Source of the DNA: an uncultured Candidatus Melainabacteria bacterium
Lineage (GTDB): Bacteria; Cyanobacteriota; Vampirovibrionia; Gastranaerophilales; Gastranaerophilaceae
DNA length: 36,011 bases
Assembly (NCBI GenBank): GCA_934757255.1
Contig: CAKVLL010000017.1
Span: 1 to 36,011 of the forward strand
Direction: 5' to 3'
The position numbers and the translations under genes are program-made. Below the pieces are notes generated by a model that worked only from the letters and a program-made list of their open reading frames with translations, was not told the origin of the DNA and made no database searches. Positions 22,919 to 31,266 of this stretch are shown one piece after another; within the stretch, counting starts at the first letter, position 1, and the number at the start of each line of letters is the position of its first letter.

Positions 22919-23824
22919 ATGAAAAAGATTTTTGTTACAGGACTTATATTTATGACAACTATAGTTCCTTGTTTCGCTAAAATAAAAGATAATATTTTTA
23001 TTATAGCTAACGTAACACCAGTTCAAACAACGAACTCTATTTATAACGAACTTTCAAAATTAAAGATTGATAATTTAAAATTAGACGCAAAAAATAATAT
23101 TGTTTTTACCTCTGATGGAAACATATATTACAAAGCATATCCTAATGATACAAATACAGAATTATATGTGATATCAAACACAAATAGTGCAGTAGAAACG
23201 AATCATATAATACAAAATATTTCATCAAAAACATTTCCACTAAAAGATAAAGACTCTTTGAAAAAATATGAAGATGAATATTTATCTTTTGTAAAAGAAA
23301 ATCATTTGAATAACAAGATTTCAAATAACAAAACAAATTCTGTTGGGTATAGAGAATACAATCCATACATGGGTAATTTAAGGAATAAAGTAATTGAAAA
23401 ACAAAAGATATCACAAGATAATATAGAAATTAAGAGAACTCAATTACAACCAAAATGCAAAGTAAAACATTACGCAAATGAATATGTTTATGAAATAACA
23501 AATAACACGGGAAAAGATATTATAATAAATAGTGTTGCATCTTCTGAAATCATTGGATTAAGTCAAATTGCAGCGTACACGGCAATTCCGAGGGGAATGG
23601 ACTTTGTTCCCATCTGGGGACTAGTATATGGTATACAGACTGATTTAGAAAAAAATAAATTTACAAGACCACATCCAATAAACGAAATAATAAAAAACAA
23701 TTCAACGATGAGAGTTTTAGCTCTTTCTAAAAAAACTGATAACCCTATTGTAAATTTTTATTTTACAAAAGATGATAAACAAATAAAATTCATATACGAG
23801 CCTAACAATGGAGAAAAATTATAA
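22919..23824 (+). CDS. secreted protein of unknown function
   Basis: 301 residues. It has a signal peptide (MKKIFVTGLIFMTTIVPCFA, cleavage near residue 20), then Asn/Lys/Thr-rich sequence. The second half has strand-like segments (VYEITNNTGKDIIINSV, and IVNFYFTKDDKQIKFIY). A short hydrophobic part near 215-240 (SQIAAYTAIPRGMDFVPIWG) could be a membrane contact. I do not recognise the family. It lies 14 nt after the Fic gene and overlaps the ankyrin gene by one base (TAATG), which indicates one operon. Confidence 0.6.
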   Translation: MKKIFVTGLIFMTTIVPCFAKIKDNIFIIANVTPVQTTNSIYNELSKLKIDNLKLDAKNNIVFTSDGNIYYKAYPNDTNTELYVISNTNSAVETNHIIQNISSKTFPLKDKDSLKKYEDEYLSFVKENHLNNKISNNKTNSVGYREYNPYMGNLRNKVIEKQKISQDNIEIKRTQLQPKCKVKHYANEYVYEITNNTGKDIIINSVASSEIIGLSQIAAYTAIPRGMDFVPIWGLVYGIQTDLEKNKFTRPHPINEIIKNNSTMRVLALSKKTDNPIVNFYFTKDDKQIKFIYEPNNGEKL

Positions 23825-24393
23825 TGAAAAAATTTTTGCTTACTTTATTGATTATTTGTTCTTTCGCTAATGTAGCTTATACAGCAGACGAAGAAGGAGA
23901 AATGTATTATAAACGACAAATCCAAAATCAAAGATACTTATATAACAATAGCGGACTCGTAAATGCAATCAACAGAGGAGATTCTGAAGTCGTTGAATAT
24001 TTTATGCAAGCAGGATTTGACCCCAACGAAAAATTTTGCAAAGTCCCATTACTAGTATATGCAATGAAAAGCAATAACTATAAAACAATGGAAAGTCTTT
24101 TGAATCACAAAGCTAATGTTAATAATGATTGCATGGGTTTACCAATTATTTTCCAAGCAATAAATTATAAAAATTCAGAAGCTGTCAGATTATTAATTCA
24201 ATATGGTGTAGATGTAAATGCAAAATATAAAAAAGATACACCAATAAATTATGCCATTCGCAAAAAACAAACTAAAATCGTGGAATTGTTATTAAAAGCA
24301 GGAGCAACACCTAATGAAACAACTATTAACTTAGTTAGTAAATCAAAAGACGAATACCTAAAATATTTGTTGCAAACGAATTTAAACGAGTAG
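23824..24393 (+). CDS. secreted ankyrin-repeat protein
   Basis: 189 residues. Signal peptide (MKKFLLTLLIICSFANVAYT) is followed by about four ankyrin repeats: 44-68, 73-100, 105-132 and 138-163, with typical LVNAINRGDSEVVEYFMQAG and IVELLLKAGATPN consensus features. It is a protein-binding solenoid probably acting in the periplasm or outside. Translation is coupled to the upstream secreted protein. In host-associated bacteria, secreted ankyrin proteins can be effectors, but nothing here shows a host target. Confidence 0.8.
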   Translation: MKKFLLTLLIICSFANVAYTADEEGEMYYKRQIQNQRYLYNNSGLVNAINRGDSEVVEYFMQAGFDPNEKFCKVPLLVYAMKSNNYKTMESLLNHKANVNNDCMGLPIIFQAINYKNSEAVRLLIQYGVDVNAKYKKDTPINYAIRKKQTKIVELLLKAGATPNETTINLVSKSKDEYLKYLLQTNLNE

Positions 24394-24553
24394 TAAAAGT
24401 TAAGCTTACCTAAACACATTTTAGGAAAAATACATTTCCTATATTATAGTTTGTTTTTATTATAGTTTACACAATTTATAAAAATATTTTACCTTTTGGT
24501 GAGCTTTCAATATAAGTGTTCTACTATCGTTTACACTGGGGTATTTTTTTGTA

Positions 24554-24579
24554 AAAAGAGCCAACAAAGTGGCTCTTTT
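24554..24579 (+). terminator. terminator copy in a 402-nt gene-free gap
   Basis: A 10-bp stem (24554-24563 with 24570-24579) with loop ACAAAG and a T-run. About 60 nt (24541-24600) resemble the sequence downstream of tRNA-Arg. The rest of 24394-24795 holds a weak 6-bp hairpin at 24409-24425 and AT-rich sequence with no gene I can support. Confidence 0.75.
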
Positions 24580-24795
24580 ACTGTATTTTCAAAGCTTTTG
24601 CTTTTTTTATAAGAACTCACCCTGAACAGTTTCTATTAAGAAATGTAAATATGAATTTTTCAAAGTATGAGTATATTGTAGCTATAATAAATAAATTACT
24701 TTTATGCTCTATAGCAATTTTTTTTAAAATAATGTTTTATATGTATTATGACAATTGTAATTGAAAATCATCTAGTATTTTAGAAAGGAAGTATT

Positions 24796-25638
24796 ATGGT
24801 AGAAATCAATCCAGTATTATTACAACAACAAGCTTTAGTAAATGCAGCAAATTCGAATAACAATGTTGCAAATCCACATAATTTAGTTAATGTTGGAACC
24901 GCTCAAGAAGTCGGTGAAATTGCTAAAAAAGAAATTGGTACGATGCCATATCGAATTGCAACTGCCGGTTATTCAGCACCTCCAAAAGGTTATGAAAGTA
25001 CAACAAAACAAACAAAACAATTTTTAAAAATGTTAGATGGAGAATTAGGCACTAGAAGTACAGCTTTTGTTACAAGTCCAACTGCTGATAAAGGAAGTAT
25101 TGATGCTATCACTTCAGAAATTACAGGATTAAATAAAGGTAAAATATTTTATACAACTGCGCAGGATTATGTAGAATATATAAATCCTAAAAATTTCCCA
25201 GAAACTATTGATACAGTTGCTTATTCAAAATTACCAAAACATGTTTTGCCTAATGGTGCAGAATATTCAAAAGCAACCGCCGAAGCATCAAACGTATTTG
25301 TTGCAACTGGTGGAAGAAATGCAACTGTAAGTGATTTTGTAAATGCTTTAAATAAAGGTAACAAAGCTGTTGTATTAAATAATCCGGCTTTAGATGTACC
25401 TGCTTGGGATGATGCAAAAGGTCGAGTAGAAAATGCTTCAAAATATTTAATGGAACAATTAGAAGCTTTTAATGCTGGTAAAAAATTACCGCACCCAGAA
25501 GTCGGAGAATTTACAAGTGAATTTTTAGCTAAAAATAAATCAAGATTAAATGAATTCGTTAAAGTTATCACATTAGATGGTGCTGATACACAAAGCATTC
25601 TAAAAGCTGCAAAAAAAGCTGCTAAATTTATTAGATAA
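24796..25638 (+). CDS. Rossmann/SLOG-like protein
   Basis: 280 residues. It looks like an alpha/beta Rossmann fold: YRIATAGYSAPPKGYES near 53-69 for strand 1, then TAFVTSPTADKGSIDAI, and VFVATGGRNATVSDFVNAL followed by KAVVLNNPALDVPAWDD, which resembles the GG-containing phosphate-binding turn of LOG/SLOG-type nucleotide enzymes. That suggests binding or processing of a nucleotide. The N-terminal 50 residues are Asn/Gln/Ala-rich and the C-terminal part is helical. The start has AGAAAGGAAG. It is a single gene with no clear link to its neighbours. Family assignment is tentative. Confidence 0.5.
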   Translation: MVEINPVLLQQQALVNAANSNNNVANPHNLVNVGTAQEVGEIAKKEIGTMPYRIATAGYSAPPKGYESTTKQTKQFLKMLDGELGTRSTAFVTSPTADKGSIDAITSEITGLNKGKIFYTTAQDYVEYINPKNFPETIDTVAYSKLPKHVLPNGAEYSKATAEASNVFVATGGRNATVSDFVNALNKGNKAVVLNNPALDVPAWDDAKGRVENASKYLMEQLEAFNAGKKLPHPEVGEFTSEFLAKNKSRLNEFVKVITLDGADTQSILKAAKKAAKFIR

Positions 25639-25668
25639 TAAAATTTTATTAACCAATCATAAAAACGC

Positions 25669-25714
25669 AAAAGTCTATCATATTCAATAAAAATGTTGAT
25701 TACGATAGACTTTT
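25669..25714. terminator. terminator between the Rossmann gene and trkH
   Basis: An 11-bp stem (25669-25679 with 25704-25714) with a longer loop that can itself pair at its base (TCAA/TTGA). It lies between convergent genes. Confidence 0.7.
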
Positions 25715-25742
25715 TCTATCAATAATGATAATTAAATCGTTT

Positions 25743-27203
25743 CTATTTTTTAAAATTCCACAAATCTTTTTGGAACAAAACCAAAAATGGAATTAATTCT
25801 AAACGACCTACATACATATCAATAATTAAAATTATTTTAGAAACAGCGTGCAATGGGTCAAAGCTTTGTAAAGGTCCAAGCAGACCAAATCCGGGTCCAA
25901 CGTTACCGACAGCACTTACTGCACCCGTAATTGCAACAACAGTATTTTTTTCAATCAAACCGAGCAAGAATGCTGAAACCACCAAAAACGCGATATAAAA
26001 GAATACAAACATCAAAGTTTGATACAAAATTTCCTTCGGAACAGAATATCTGCCGACTTTGATATCAACAATCGCTTTTGGATGTAAAATCTTCATCATT
26101 TCGGATTTCATAATTTTATACACTAGCATCCATCTTACAACTTTCAAACCGCCACCGGCTGAACTTGCGCAACTTCCGAACATCATTGTTGCAAATAAAA
26201 GAACTTTACTTGCATAATCCCAGTTTGCAAAATCTACACTACAAAAACCGGTAGAAGAAATTATTGACGCAACATTAAAAAATGCGTGGGTTAAAGAATC
26301 CCACAAATTATAATGCATGTTGCCAAACAATGAAAAACTCAATGCAAGTGCAATCAGCATTACAAAACTAAAATAAACTTTAAATTCTTCGTTTCTAAAA
26401 AGCACAAGCGGATTGAGTTTCGCCCAAGCTCGGTATTGTAAATTATAACTTACACCTGCAAAAAACATAAAGAAAGTAATAACTGATAAAATAGCTCTAT
26501 TGAAACCAACCAAGCTATTCGCATTTGGAGAAAGTCCACCTCCGGAAACAGAGGCTAATGCATCACAAACTGCCTCAAAACCACTCATGCCAGTAAATTT
26601 TAAAAGCAGAATTTCTAAAATTGTTAATCCTGCATAAACCTTCCACAAAGCAGCCGCTGTATTTTTTATTCGAGGAGTGAATTTATCCTCAGTCGGCCCA
26701 GGCGCTTCTGCAAAAAACAATTGTCTGCCCGCTATCGCAAATTGTGGCAAAATCGCAATAAACAAGACGATAATTCCCATGCCGCCAAGCCATTGAGTTA
26801 ACGAACGCCAAAAGAAAAGCGTTTTAGGATAATCGAACGTTGTTAAAATCGTTGCACCGGTTGTTGTAATGCCGGAAGTTGCTTCAAACAAAGCGTTCAA
26901 AGGGCTTATTCCAAAAAATAAATAAGGAATTGCAGCCAATAAGCCCGCAAACAACCAAGAAAATGTTACAACGCAAAGCCCTTCTGATTTTTTAATATCG
27001 TTAATAGATTTTATCGACTCAGTTCCTTTAACAATTTTTCTTAAAGTTACTGATATGAAAAAGGCTGTTGCACAAGCAATTAAAAATGGTAAAACTGCGG
27101 TATATTCACGATAAAAAAGTGCTACCGCAATCGGTACAAGCAAAACAATGCTGAAATACATTATGCTAAGGCTGAAAGAGTATGCTAAATAAGTTAATCT
27201 CAT
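25743..27203 (-). CDS. trkH: potassium uptake membrane subunit TrkH
   Basis: 486 residues, inner-membrane channel with about ten membrane segments. The four half-pore loops are visible: GITTTGATILTTFD, SVSGGGLSPNA, IISSTGFCSVDF and AVGNVGPGFGLLG, each with the selectivity-filter Gly. The LPQFAIAGRQLFFAEAPGP segment is typical of TrkH. With TrkA it takes up K+ and responds to nucleotides. The start overlaps the stop of trkA as ATGA (4 nt). Confidence 0.95.
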   Translation of the reverse strand: MRLTYLAYSFSLSIMYFSIVLLVPIAVALFYREYTAVLPFLIACATAFFISVTLRKIVKGTESIKSINDIKKSEGLCVVTFSWLFAGLLAAIPYLFFGISPLNALFEATSGITTTGATILTTFDYPKTLFFWRSLTQWLGGMGIIVLFIAILPQFAIAGRQLFFAEAPGPTEDKFTPRIKNTAAALWKVYAGLTILEILLLKFTGMSGFEAVCDALASVSGGGLSPNANSLVGFNRAILSVITFFMFFAGVSYNLQYRAWAKLNPLVLFRNEEFKVYFSFVMLIALALSFSLFGNMHYNLWDSLTHAFFNVASIISSTGFCSVDFANWDYASKVLLFATMMFGSCASSAGGGLKVVRWMLVYKIMKSEMMKILHPKAIVDIKVGRYSVPKEILYQTLMFVFFYIAFLVVSAFLLGLIEKNTVVAITGAVSAVGNVGPGFGLLGPLQSFDPLHAVSKIILIIDMYVGRLELIPFLVLFQKDLWNFKK

Positions 27204-28543
27204 TTAATTTCCTCAAAAAATTCCCTTATAACAGGCGCATTTTCACTTGTTGTAAATATAATCAAATTATCACCACTCATAACCTGTGTTGTACCGTTTG
27301 GAATGATAATTCTTTTGCGACGCTGAATAACACCGACAATCGCCTTAACAGGCAATCTTAATTCCATAATTTTTTTGGTTTCATAATGTTCAGGAATTTC
27401 GATAACCAAAACTTCGCCTTTGCCTTGTTCTACAGTGGCTAAAATACCGATATTTGTTTCTTTTACATTATTTTTAATTTCGTTTAATGCCGCGGTTTTT
27501 GATGAAATTGCAATATCAATTCCAACTTTCTCAAACAACGCTACGTTCGTATTCTTTGAAACTCTTGAAATTACACGACCTGCGCCCATGTGTTTTACAA
27601 GAAGAGAACACAATAAATTCTTTTCATCATTGTTTGTAACACTTACAACAACATCCGCATCAGAAATTTCTTCTTCGTTTAAAAGTTCAATATCAGTTCC
27701 GTCACCATTTATTACAAGCGTATTTTCAAGTTCTTGCGCTAAAAACCTGCAACGCTCTTCATCTTTTTCAACTATTTTGATATTAAGCTTCAATGCTTCC
27801 AAACTTTTTGCCAATTTTAAGCCAACATTTCCGCCGCCGATAATTGCAACGGTTTTTACAAATTCTTTTTCGTGGAAAAATTTACCTGCTAAAATATCTA
27901 AAGAATGAGAAAGTCCCATGAATATGACTTTATCATCCTCATGAAGCACAGTTTCACCATTCGGTATAAACAATTCACTATCTCTTGTAATCCCTACAAT
28001 AACAGTATCTTTCGGAAATTCGCAATTTCTTATCATACTATTTACAAGAATTGAATTTTCAGCAATTTTATATTCTAAAAGGCGTGCACGTCCATCTGCA
28101 AAGTTTTCAACATCTAAAGCCTTAGCAACAGTAATGATTCTAAAAATTTCTTGCGTCATGAGTTCTTCAGGCCAAATAATGTTATCAATATAAAAATCAC
28201 AGTTATATTCTGCATCTTTTGCCAAACCTAAAGAAGATTTGTATTCTTCCTTACGTACAAAACACATTGTACGAACGGTACTTATTCTTTTTGCTGTTAA
28301 ACAAGCAACGATGTTTAACTCATCAGACGCTGTACAAGCAATAAATACGTCCGCGTCCTTGATATTAGCTTGTTTTAAAATCTCAATATTTGACGCATTA
28401 CCGGAAATAAAGCCGACATCAAGCTTGTTAAAAGCATCGACTTTAAATTTTTCATCATCAATTACCGTGATATCGTTATCTGTATAGAACTCTGTTGCAA
28501 TCATAGAACCGAGTTCATTTGCACCGAAAATTATAATCTTCAT
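27200..28543 (-). CDS. trkA: Trk system potassium uptake regulator TrkA
   Basis: 447 residues from ATG 28543; a TTG six codons upstream (28561) is less likely. It has two RCK_N/TrkA_C pairs. The first nucleotide-binding turn is FGANELGSM, weaker than usual; the second (VAIIGGGNVGLKLAKSL) is canonical. TrkA_C parts follow each. It is a peripheral cytoplasmic ring that binds NAD(H) or ATP/ADP and gates TrkH. No ribosome binding site precedes the ATG, and a TTAAAT-type -10 lies close to it, so the message may be leaderless. Confidence 0.93.
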   Translation of the reverse strand: MKIIIFGANELGSMIATEFYTDNDITVIDDEKFKVDAFNKLDVGFISGNASNIEILKQANIKDADVFIACTASDELNIVACLTAKRISTVRTMCFVRKEEYKSSLGLAKDAEYNCDFYIDNIIWPEELMTQEIFRIITVAKALDVENFADGRARLLEYKIAENSILVNSMIRNCEFPKDTVIVGITRDSELFIPNGETVLHEDDKVIFMGLSHSLDILAGKFFHEKEFVKTVAIIGGGNVGLKLAKSLEALKLNIKIVEKDEERCRFLAQELENTLVINGDGTDIELLNEEEISDADVVVSVTNNDEKNLLCSLLVKHMGAGRVISRVSKNTNVALFEKVGIDIAISSKTAALNEIKNNVKETNIGILATVEQGKGEVLVIEIPEHYETKKIMELRLPVKAIVGVIQRRKRIIIPNGTTQVMSGDNLIIFTTSENAPVIREFFEEIK

Positions 28544-28586
28544 AGGATTATTTAACGTCAAATGCGAAGTAAAGTCAATTTGAAAG

Positions 28587-29201
28587 TTAGTCTACTTGTT
28601 TAATTGTAGCTACAATTTTACCGACCAAAATCAAATCTTCAACAGCTTTGCCGGCAATTGTACGAACTCTGTATTCCGGATTATCTGATTTTATAATTAT
28701 TTCGTCTAAGTTCTTAGAAAGACGTTTTACAAAAAACTCATTATTATAGCAGAAAACATAAATTTTGTTATCTTGTATCTGATTTCCTTGCCAATGCTCA
28801 ACTATAAGTTTATCTCCATTATCAATCGTAGGAGCCATACTGTTTCCGGTCGCATTAATCATTGAATATAATTTGTTTTTAGAATATCCGCTAATCATTG
28901 AAGTCGCAATCGGCAACTTTGTTTTTTCGCTTGAAAATACAATACTACCATTTCCGCAGCTTGCAAAAACATCTGTATAATAATCTATGTACGCGAGATT
29001 CTCATCTGAGCATGAACCAAATAAATCGACATTAAAGAATTCTTCTACGCGTTTTAATTCGCTAACAGTAACCTCACTTTCATTTTTTATACGGTTACTT
29101 ATAGTCTGACGCGTAATTCCCATGCTTTCCGCTAGCATTGACTGGTTAATCGTCATTGCTGTTCGATTAGAAATTAATGATAACAATTCATCTAGCTTCA
29201 T
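28587..29201 (-). CDS. LexA/CI-type repressor with S24 self-cleavage domain
   Basis: 204 residues. The N-terminal helix-turn-helix is at about 18-46 (SMLAESMGITRQTISNRIKN). The C-terminal S24 peptidase domain has catalytic Ser121 (GNSMAPTI) and Lys159 (FFVKRLSK). The likely self-cleavage site is Cys82-Gly83, the Cys-Gly type used by UmuD, instead of LexA's Ala-Gly. It should bind the operator in the divergent intergenic region and be inactivated by RecA-filament-induced cleavage. It transcribes away from two small genes. The start has a GGTG-type site. It is a phage-type arrangement, though no other phage genes are present. Confidence 0.85.
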   Translation of the reverse strand: MKLDELLSLISNRTAMTINQSMLAESMGITRQTISNRIKNESEVTVSELKRVEEFFNVDLFGSCSDENLAYIDYYTDVFASCGNGSIVFSSEKTKLPIATSMISGYSKNKLYSMINATGNSMAPTIDNGDKLIVEHWQGNQIQDNKIYVFCYNNEFFVKRLSKNLDEIIIKSDNPEYRVRTIAGKAVEDLILVGKIVATIKQVD

Positions 29202-29224
29202 GTTTCACCACAATAAAATACTAC

Positions 29225-29253
29225 TTGACAAATGTATCATGTTGTCTTACAAT
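29225..29253 (+). promoter_or_regulatory. strong promoter of the small-gene operon
   Basis: TTGACA (29225-29230) and TACAAT (29248-29253) with a 17-nt spacer. Consensus-like. It overlaps the operator half-sites at 29233-29261. Confidence 0.7.
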
Positions 29254-29362
29254 TTGATACAAGATGTAAGTTTATATTTGATATTTAAGCATACATTTTC
29301 ATTTATGTCAAACGTTTTTATTGGGGAAGAGGTTTAATATGGCTTATAGATACAATGTATCA
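29233..29362. promoter_or_regulatory. array of TGTATC/GATACA half-sites, probable S24 repressor operators
   Basis: TGTATCA at 29233-29239 and TGATACA at 29255-29261 form an inverted pair separated by 15 nt, spanning the promoter spacer and its -10. GATACA at 29349-29354 and TGTATCA at 29356-29362 form a second inverted pair inside the first codons of the 29339 gene, sharing the 12-nt AATGTATCATGT with the first. The arrangement suits co-operative binding by a dimeric repressor. Assignment to the neighbouring S24 protein is inference. Confidence 0.6.
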
Positions 29363-29545
29363 TGTAGCGAAACAATGTCGAAAAATTGGACACCAACAGC
29401 TATAGATTGCTACAAATTGGGTTGTAGTTGTTCAAAATGTAATTTACACGAACTATATTTTAGAAATAGTGTTTTCAAATGCAAAATGAAAGAAACGGTA
29501 ATTGAATTGGTTCGAAAATTCGGCACACCACAAATCGAAGAATAG
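29339..29545 (+). CDS. small cysteine-rich protein in the S24 module
   Basis: 68 residues from ATG 29339 (GAAGAGG site; an in-frame TTG at 29321 is less likely). Six cysteines at 9, 24, 29, 31, 34 and 48, with CYKLGCSCSKC suggesting zinc binding. A C-terminal helix KMKETVIELVRKFG resembles a DNA-binding or dimer helix. I do not recognise the family with certainty. It is under the promoter/operator of the divergent S24 repressor, and translates across the second operator pair. Confidence 0.65.
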   Translation: MAYRYNVSCSETMSKNWTPTAIDCYKLGCSCSKCNLHELYFRNSVFKCKMKETVIELVRKFGTPQIEE

Positions 29546-29560
29546 AAAGGATATTTTTTT

Positions 29561-29842
29561 ATGGAAAGAACAAGTGTTGAAAACGGTAAAAAAGGTGGCA
29601 GACCTAAATATGATAGCGAAGTTAAGGCTTGCATTCCGGATATTAATCTGGTAATTTTAACGCCAACACAATATGGCTCATTAATTGAAAAATACGGTTA
29701 TGAATTGCTTAATAAAGCTTTGAACATATTAGAAAATTGGTTAAACTCAAGTCCACAAGGCAATAAATACAGAGGTAAAAATAACTACGCACATTTCCGT
29801 TCTGATGGCTGGGTAATTAATATGGCGAAGATGGGTAAATAG
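29561..29842 (+). CDS. small phage-like helical protein
   Basis: 93 residues. Basic N-terminus (NGKKGGRPKYD), followed by LTPTQYGSLIEKYGYELLNKALNILENWL and a Lys/Tyr/Asn-rich turn before FRSDGWVINMAK. The layout resembles short proteins next to HTH regulators in phages or mobile elements, with a function that may concern replication or DNA binding. It lies 15 nt after the cysteine-rich gene with an AAAGGA site and is probably co-transcribed with it. Confidence 0.6.
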   Translation: MERTSVENGKKGGRPKYDSEVKACIPDINLVILTPTQYGSLIEKYGYELLNKALNILENWLNSSPQGNKYRGKNNYAHFRSDGWVINMAKMGK

Positions 29843-29884
29843 AGTTTTCTATTTACCTTATTTGTATGATAATTTGTTACAAAC

Positions 29885-29913
29885 TTGATTATTTGATTTG
29901 CATGTATTAAAAT
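29885..29913 (+). promoter_or_regulatory. promoter of the TPR protein gene
   Basis: TTGATT (29885-29890) and TAAAAT (29908-29913), 17-nt spacer, 37 nt before the start codon. Confidence 0.55.
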
Positions 29914-29950
29914 ACCATTAAAATTAATTTTTTGAGAGGGAATAGTTGAA

Positions 29951-30490
29951 ATGAAAAAAGCTTTAATGATTGCTTCAGTATTGCTAGTTGCTGTTATCTC
30001 TACAGCTTGTATTAACAATATTGCAGTACAAGAGCTTAATAATAAAGCAGCAGAATATATGCAAAAAGGTGATTACGAATCAGCAATGAACAGACTTCAA
30101 GCAAGTTTAGATTTAGATTCTACAATGTACGAAACATACTATAACCTTGGTATTGCGTCAATAAATGCAAAGAAATATGAAAAAGCAATTGAAGCTTTTG
30201 AAGGCGGAATTAAAATAAAACCTGATTTTGCCGATTTTTATTATTCATTAGGCGTTGCTCAAGCAGATTTAGCGGATGAACTTGTAGAAGTTACGGAAGA
30301 TAAAAAAGATATTACAGAAGAAGATAAGCTAAAAGCCGTAGAATTCAAAAAATCTGCAGTTGAAAATCTTACAAAATACTTAGAATTAAAGCCAACAGCA
30401 GAGGATAAGAAAACTATAGAAGAGTTAATAGAAGAATCAAATTCTTTCATTAATGGTGATGATAATTCAGCGAAAGAAGATGCTGAATAA
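29951..30490 (+). CDS. TPR protein, possible lipoprotein
   Basis: 179 residues. The N-terminal signal (MKKALMIASVLLVAVISTAC) could be a lipobox ending at Cys20, though -3 is Ser rather than Leu. Three tetratricopeptide motifs follow: about 27-60 (KAAEYMQKGDYESAMNRLQ), 61-94 (YYNLGIASINAKKYEKAIEAF) and 95-140 with an Asp/Lys-rich insert, ending in an acidic helix. It is probably a periplasmic assembly factor. It is translationally coupled to lgt (TAATG), the enzyme that would lipidate it if it is a lipoprotein. Confidence 0.75.
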   Translation: MKKALMIASVLLVAVISTACINNIAVQELNNKAAEYMQKGDYESAMNRLQASLDLDSTMYETYYNLGIASINAKKYEKAIEAFEGGIKIKPDFADFYYSLGVAQADLADELVEVTEDKKDITEEDKLKAVEFKKSAVENLTKYLELKPTAEDKKTIEELIEESNSFINGDDNSAKEDAE

Positions 30491-31263
30491 TGTTCACTTC
30501 ACCTTCTCAAATTTTATGCACGATTTGTGGTGTTAATATATATTACTACGGCGTAATTATGGCAATTGCGATTTCAGTCGGAACGCTTTATTCTGATTGG
30601 GTAGGAACAAAGTTTTTCGGCTTAAAAAATGAAACCATAATTGATTTAGCGCCATATCTAATTATTTTTGGAATTCTTGGTGCAAGACTTTATTATTGTG
30701 CGCTAAATTATGATTTTTATTTAAGATTTCCTACCGAAATTATTGCAATTCGCCATGGCGGCATTTCAATTCATGGTGCGATATTGGGTGGCGCATTCGG
30801 ATTATGGCTGTTTAGTTTAAGACATAAAATTTCTGCTTTTAAACTTGCTGATGTTTGTGCATTAGGTTTACCCCTTGCACAAGCCATTGGAAGATGGGGA
30901 AATTTCTTTAATTCCGAGGCGTTTGGACGTCCGACTGATTTACCTTGGAAATTATATATAGCACCTCAATATAGACCAATTCCGTATCAAGATTGCGAAT
31001 TTTTCCATCCTGCGTTTTTGTATGAAAGCATTTTGGATGTTTTAATTTTTGTTGTTTTAATTCTCTTGATGAAAAGTAATAAAATCAAAAAAGACGGAAA
31101 TATAACGTTTATTTATTTGATTTTATATTCAATAGTAAGAATTTTTGTTGAGAGCGTTCGTATTGATTCTGTAAAATACCTTTTCGGCTTGCCTGTTGCA
31201 ATCTGCGTGTCTGTTGGTATAATTATTGTATCGACATTCATTTTAATCAAAAGAAAGGGCTGA
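30490..31263 (+). CDS. lgt: prolipoprotein diacylglyceryl transferase
   Basis: 257 residues, inner-membrane enzyme with about seven membrane segments. Signature HGGISIHGAILGG and GRWGNFFNSEAFGRPT (catalytic Arg and Asn region) are intact, as is the YYYGVIMAIAI N-terminus. It transfers diacylglycerol from phosphatidylglycerol to the lipobox Cys of prolipoproteins. It is coupled to the TPR gene and followed in 3 nt by the Skp-like gene, so envelope biogenesis genes are grouped here. Confidence 0.95.
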   Translation: MFTSPSQILCTICGVNIYYYGVIMAIAISVGTLYSDWVGTKFFGLKNETIIDLAPYLIIFGILGARLYYCALNYDFYLRFPTEIIAIRHGGISIHGAILGGAFGLWLFSLRHKISAFKLADVCALGLPLAQAIGRWGNFFNSEAFGRPTDLPWKLYIAPQYRPIPYQDCEFFHPAFLYESILDVLIFVVLILLMKSNKIKKDGNITFIYLILYSIVRIFVESVRIDSVKYLFGLPVAICVSVGIIIVSTFILIKRKG

Positions 31264-31266
31264 TTT

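Noticed and set aside
24481..24541. Possible decayed second tRNA before the terminator copy
   Set aside because: I could not build a D arm or anticodon arm; only the terminator part resembles the tRNA-Arg locus.
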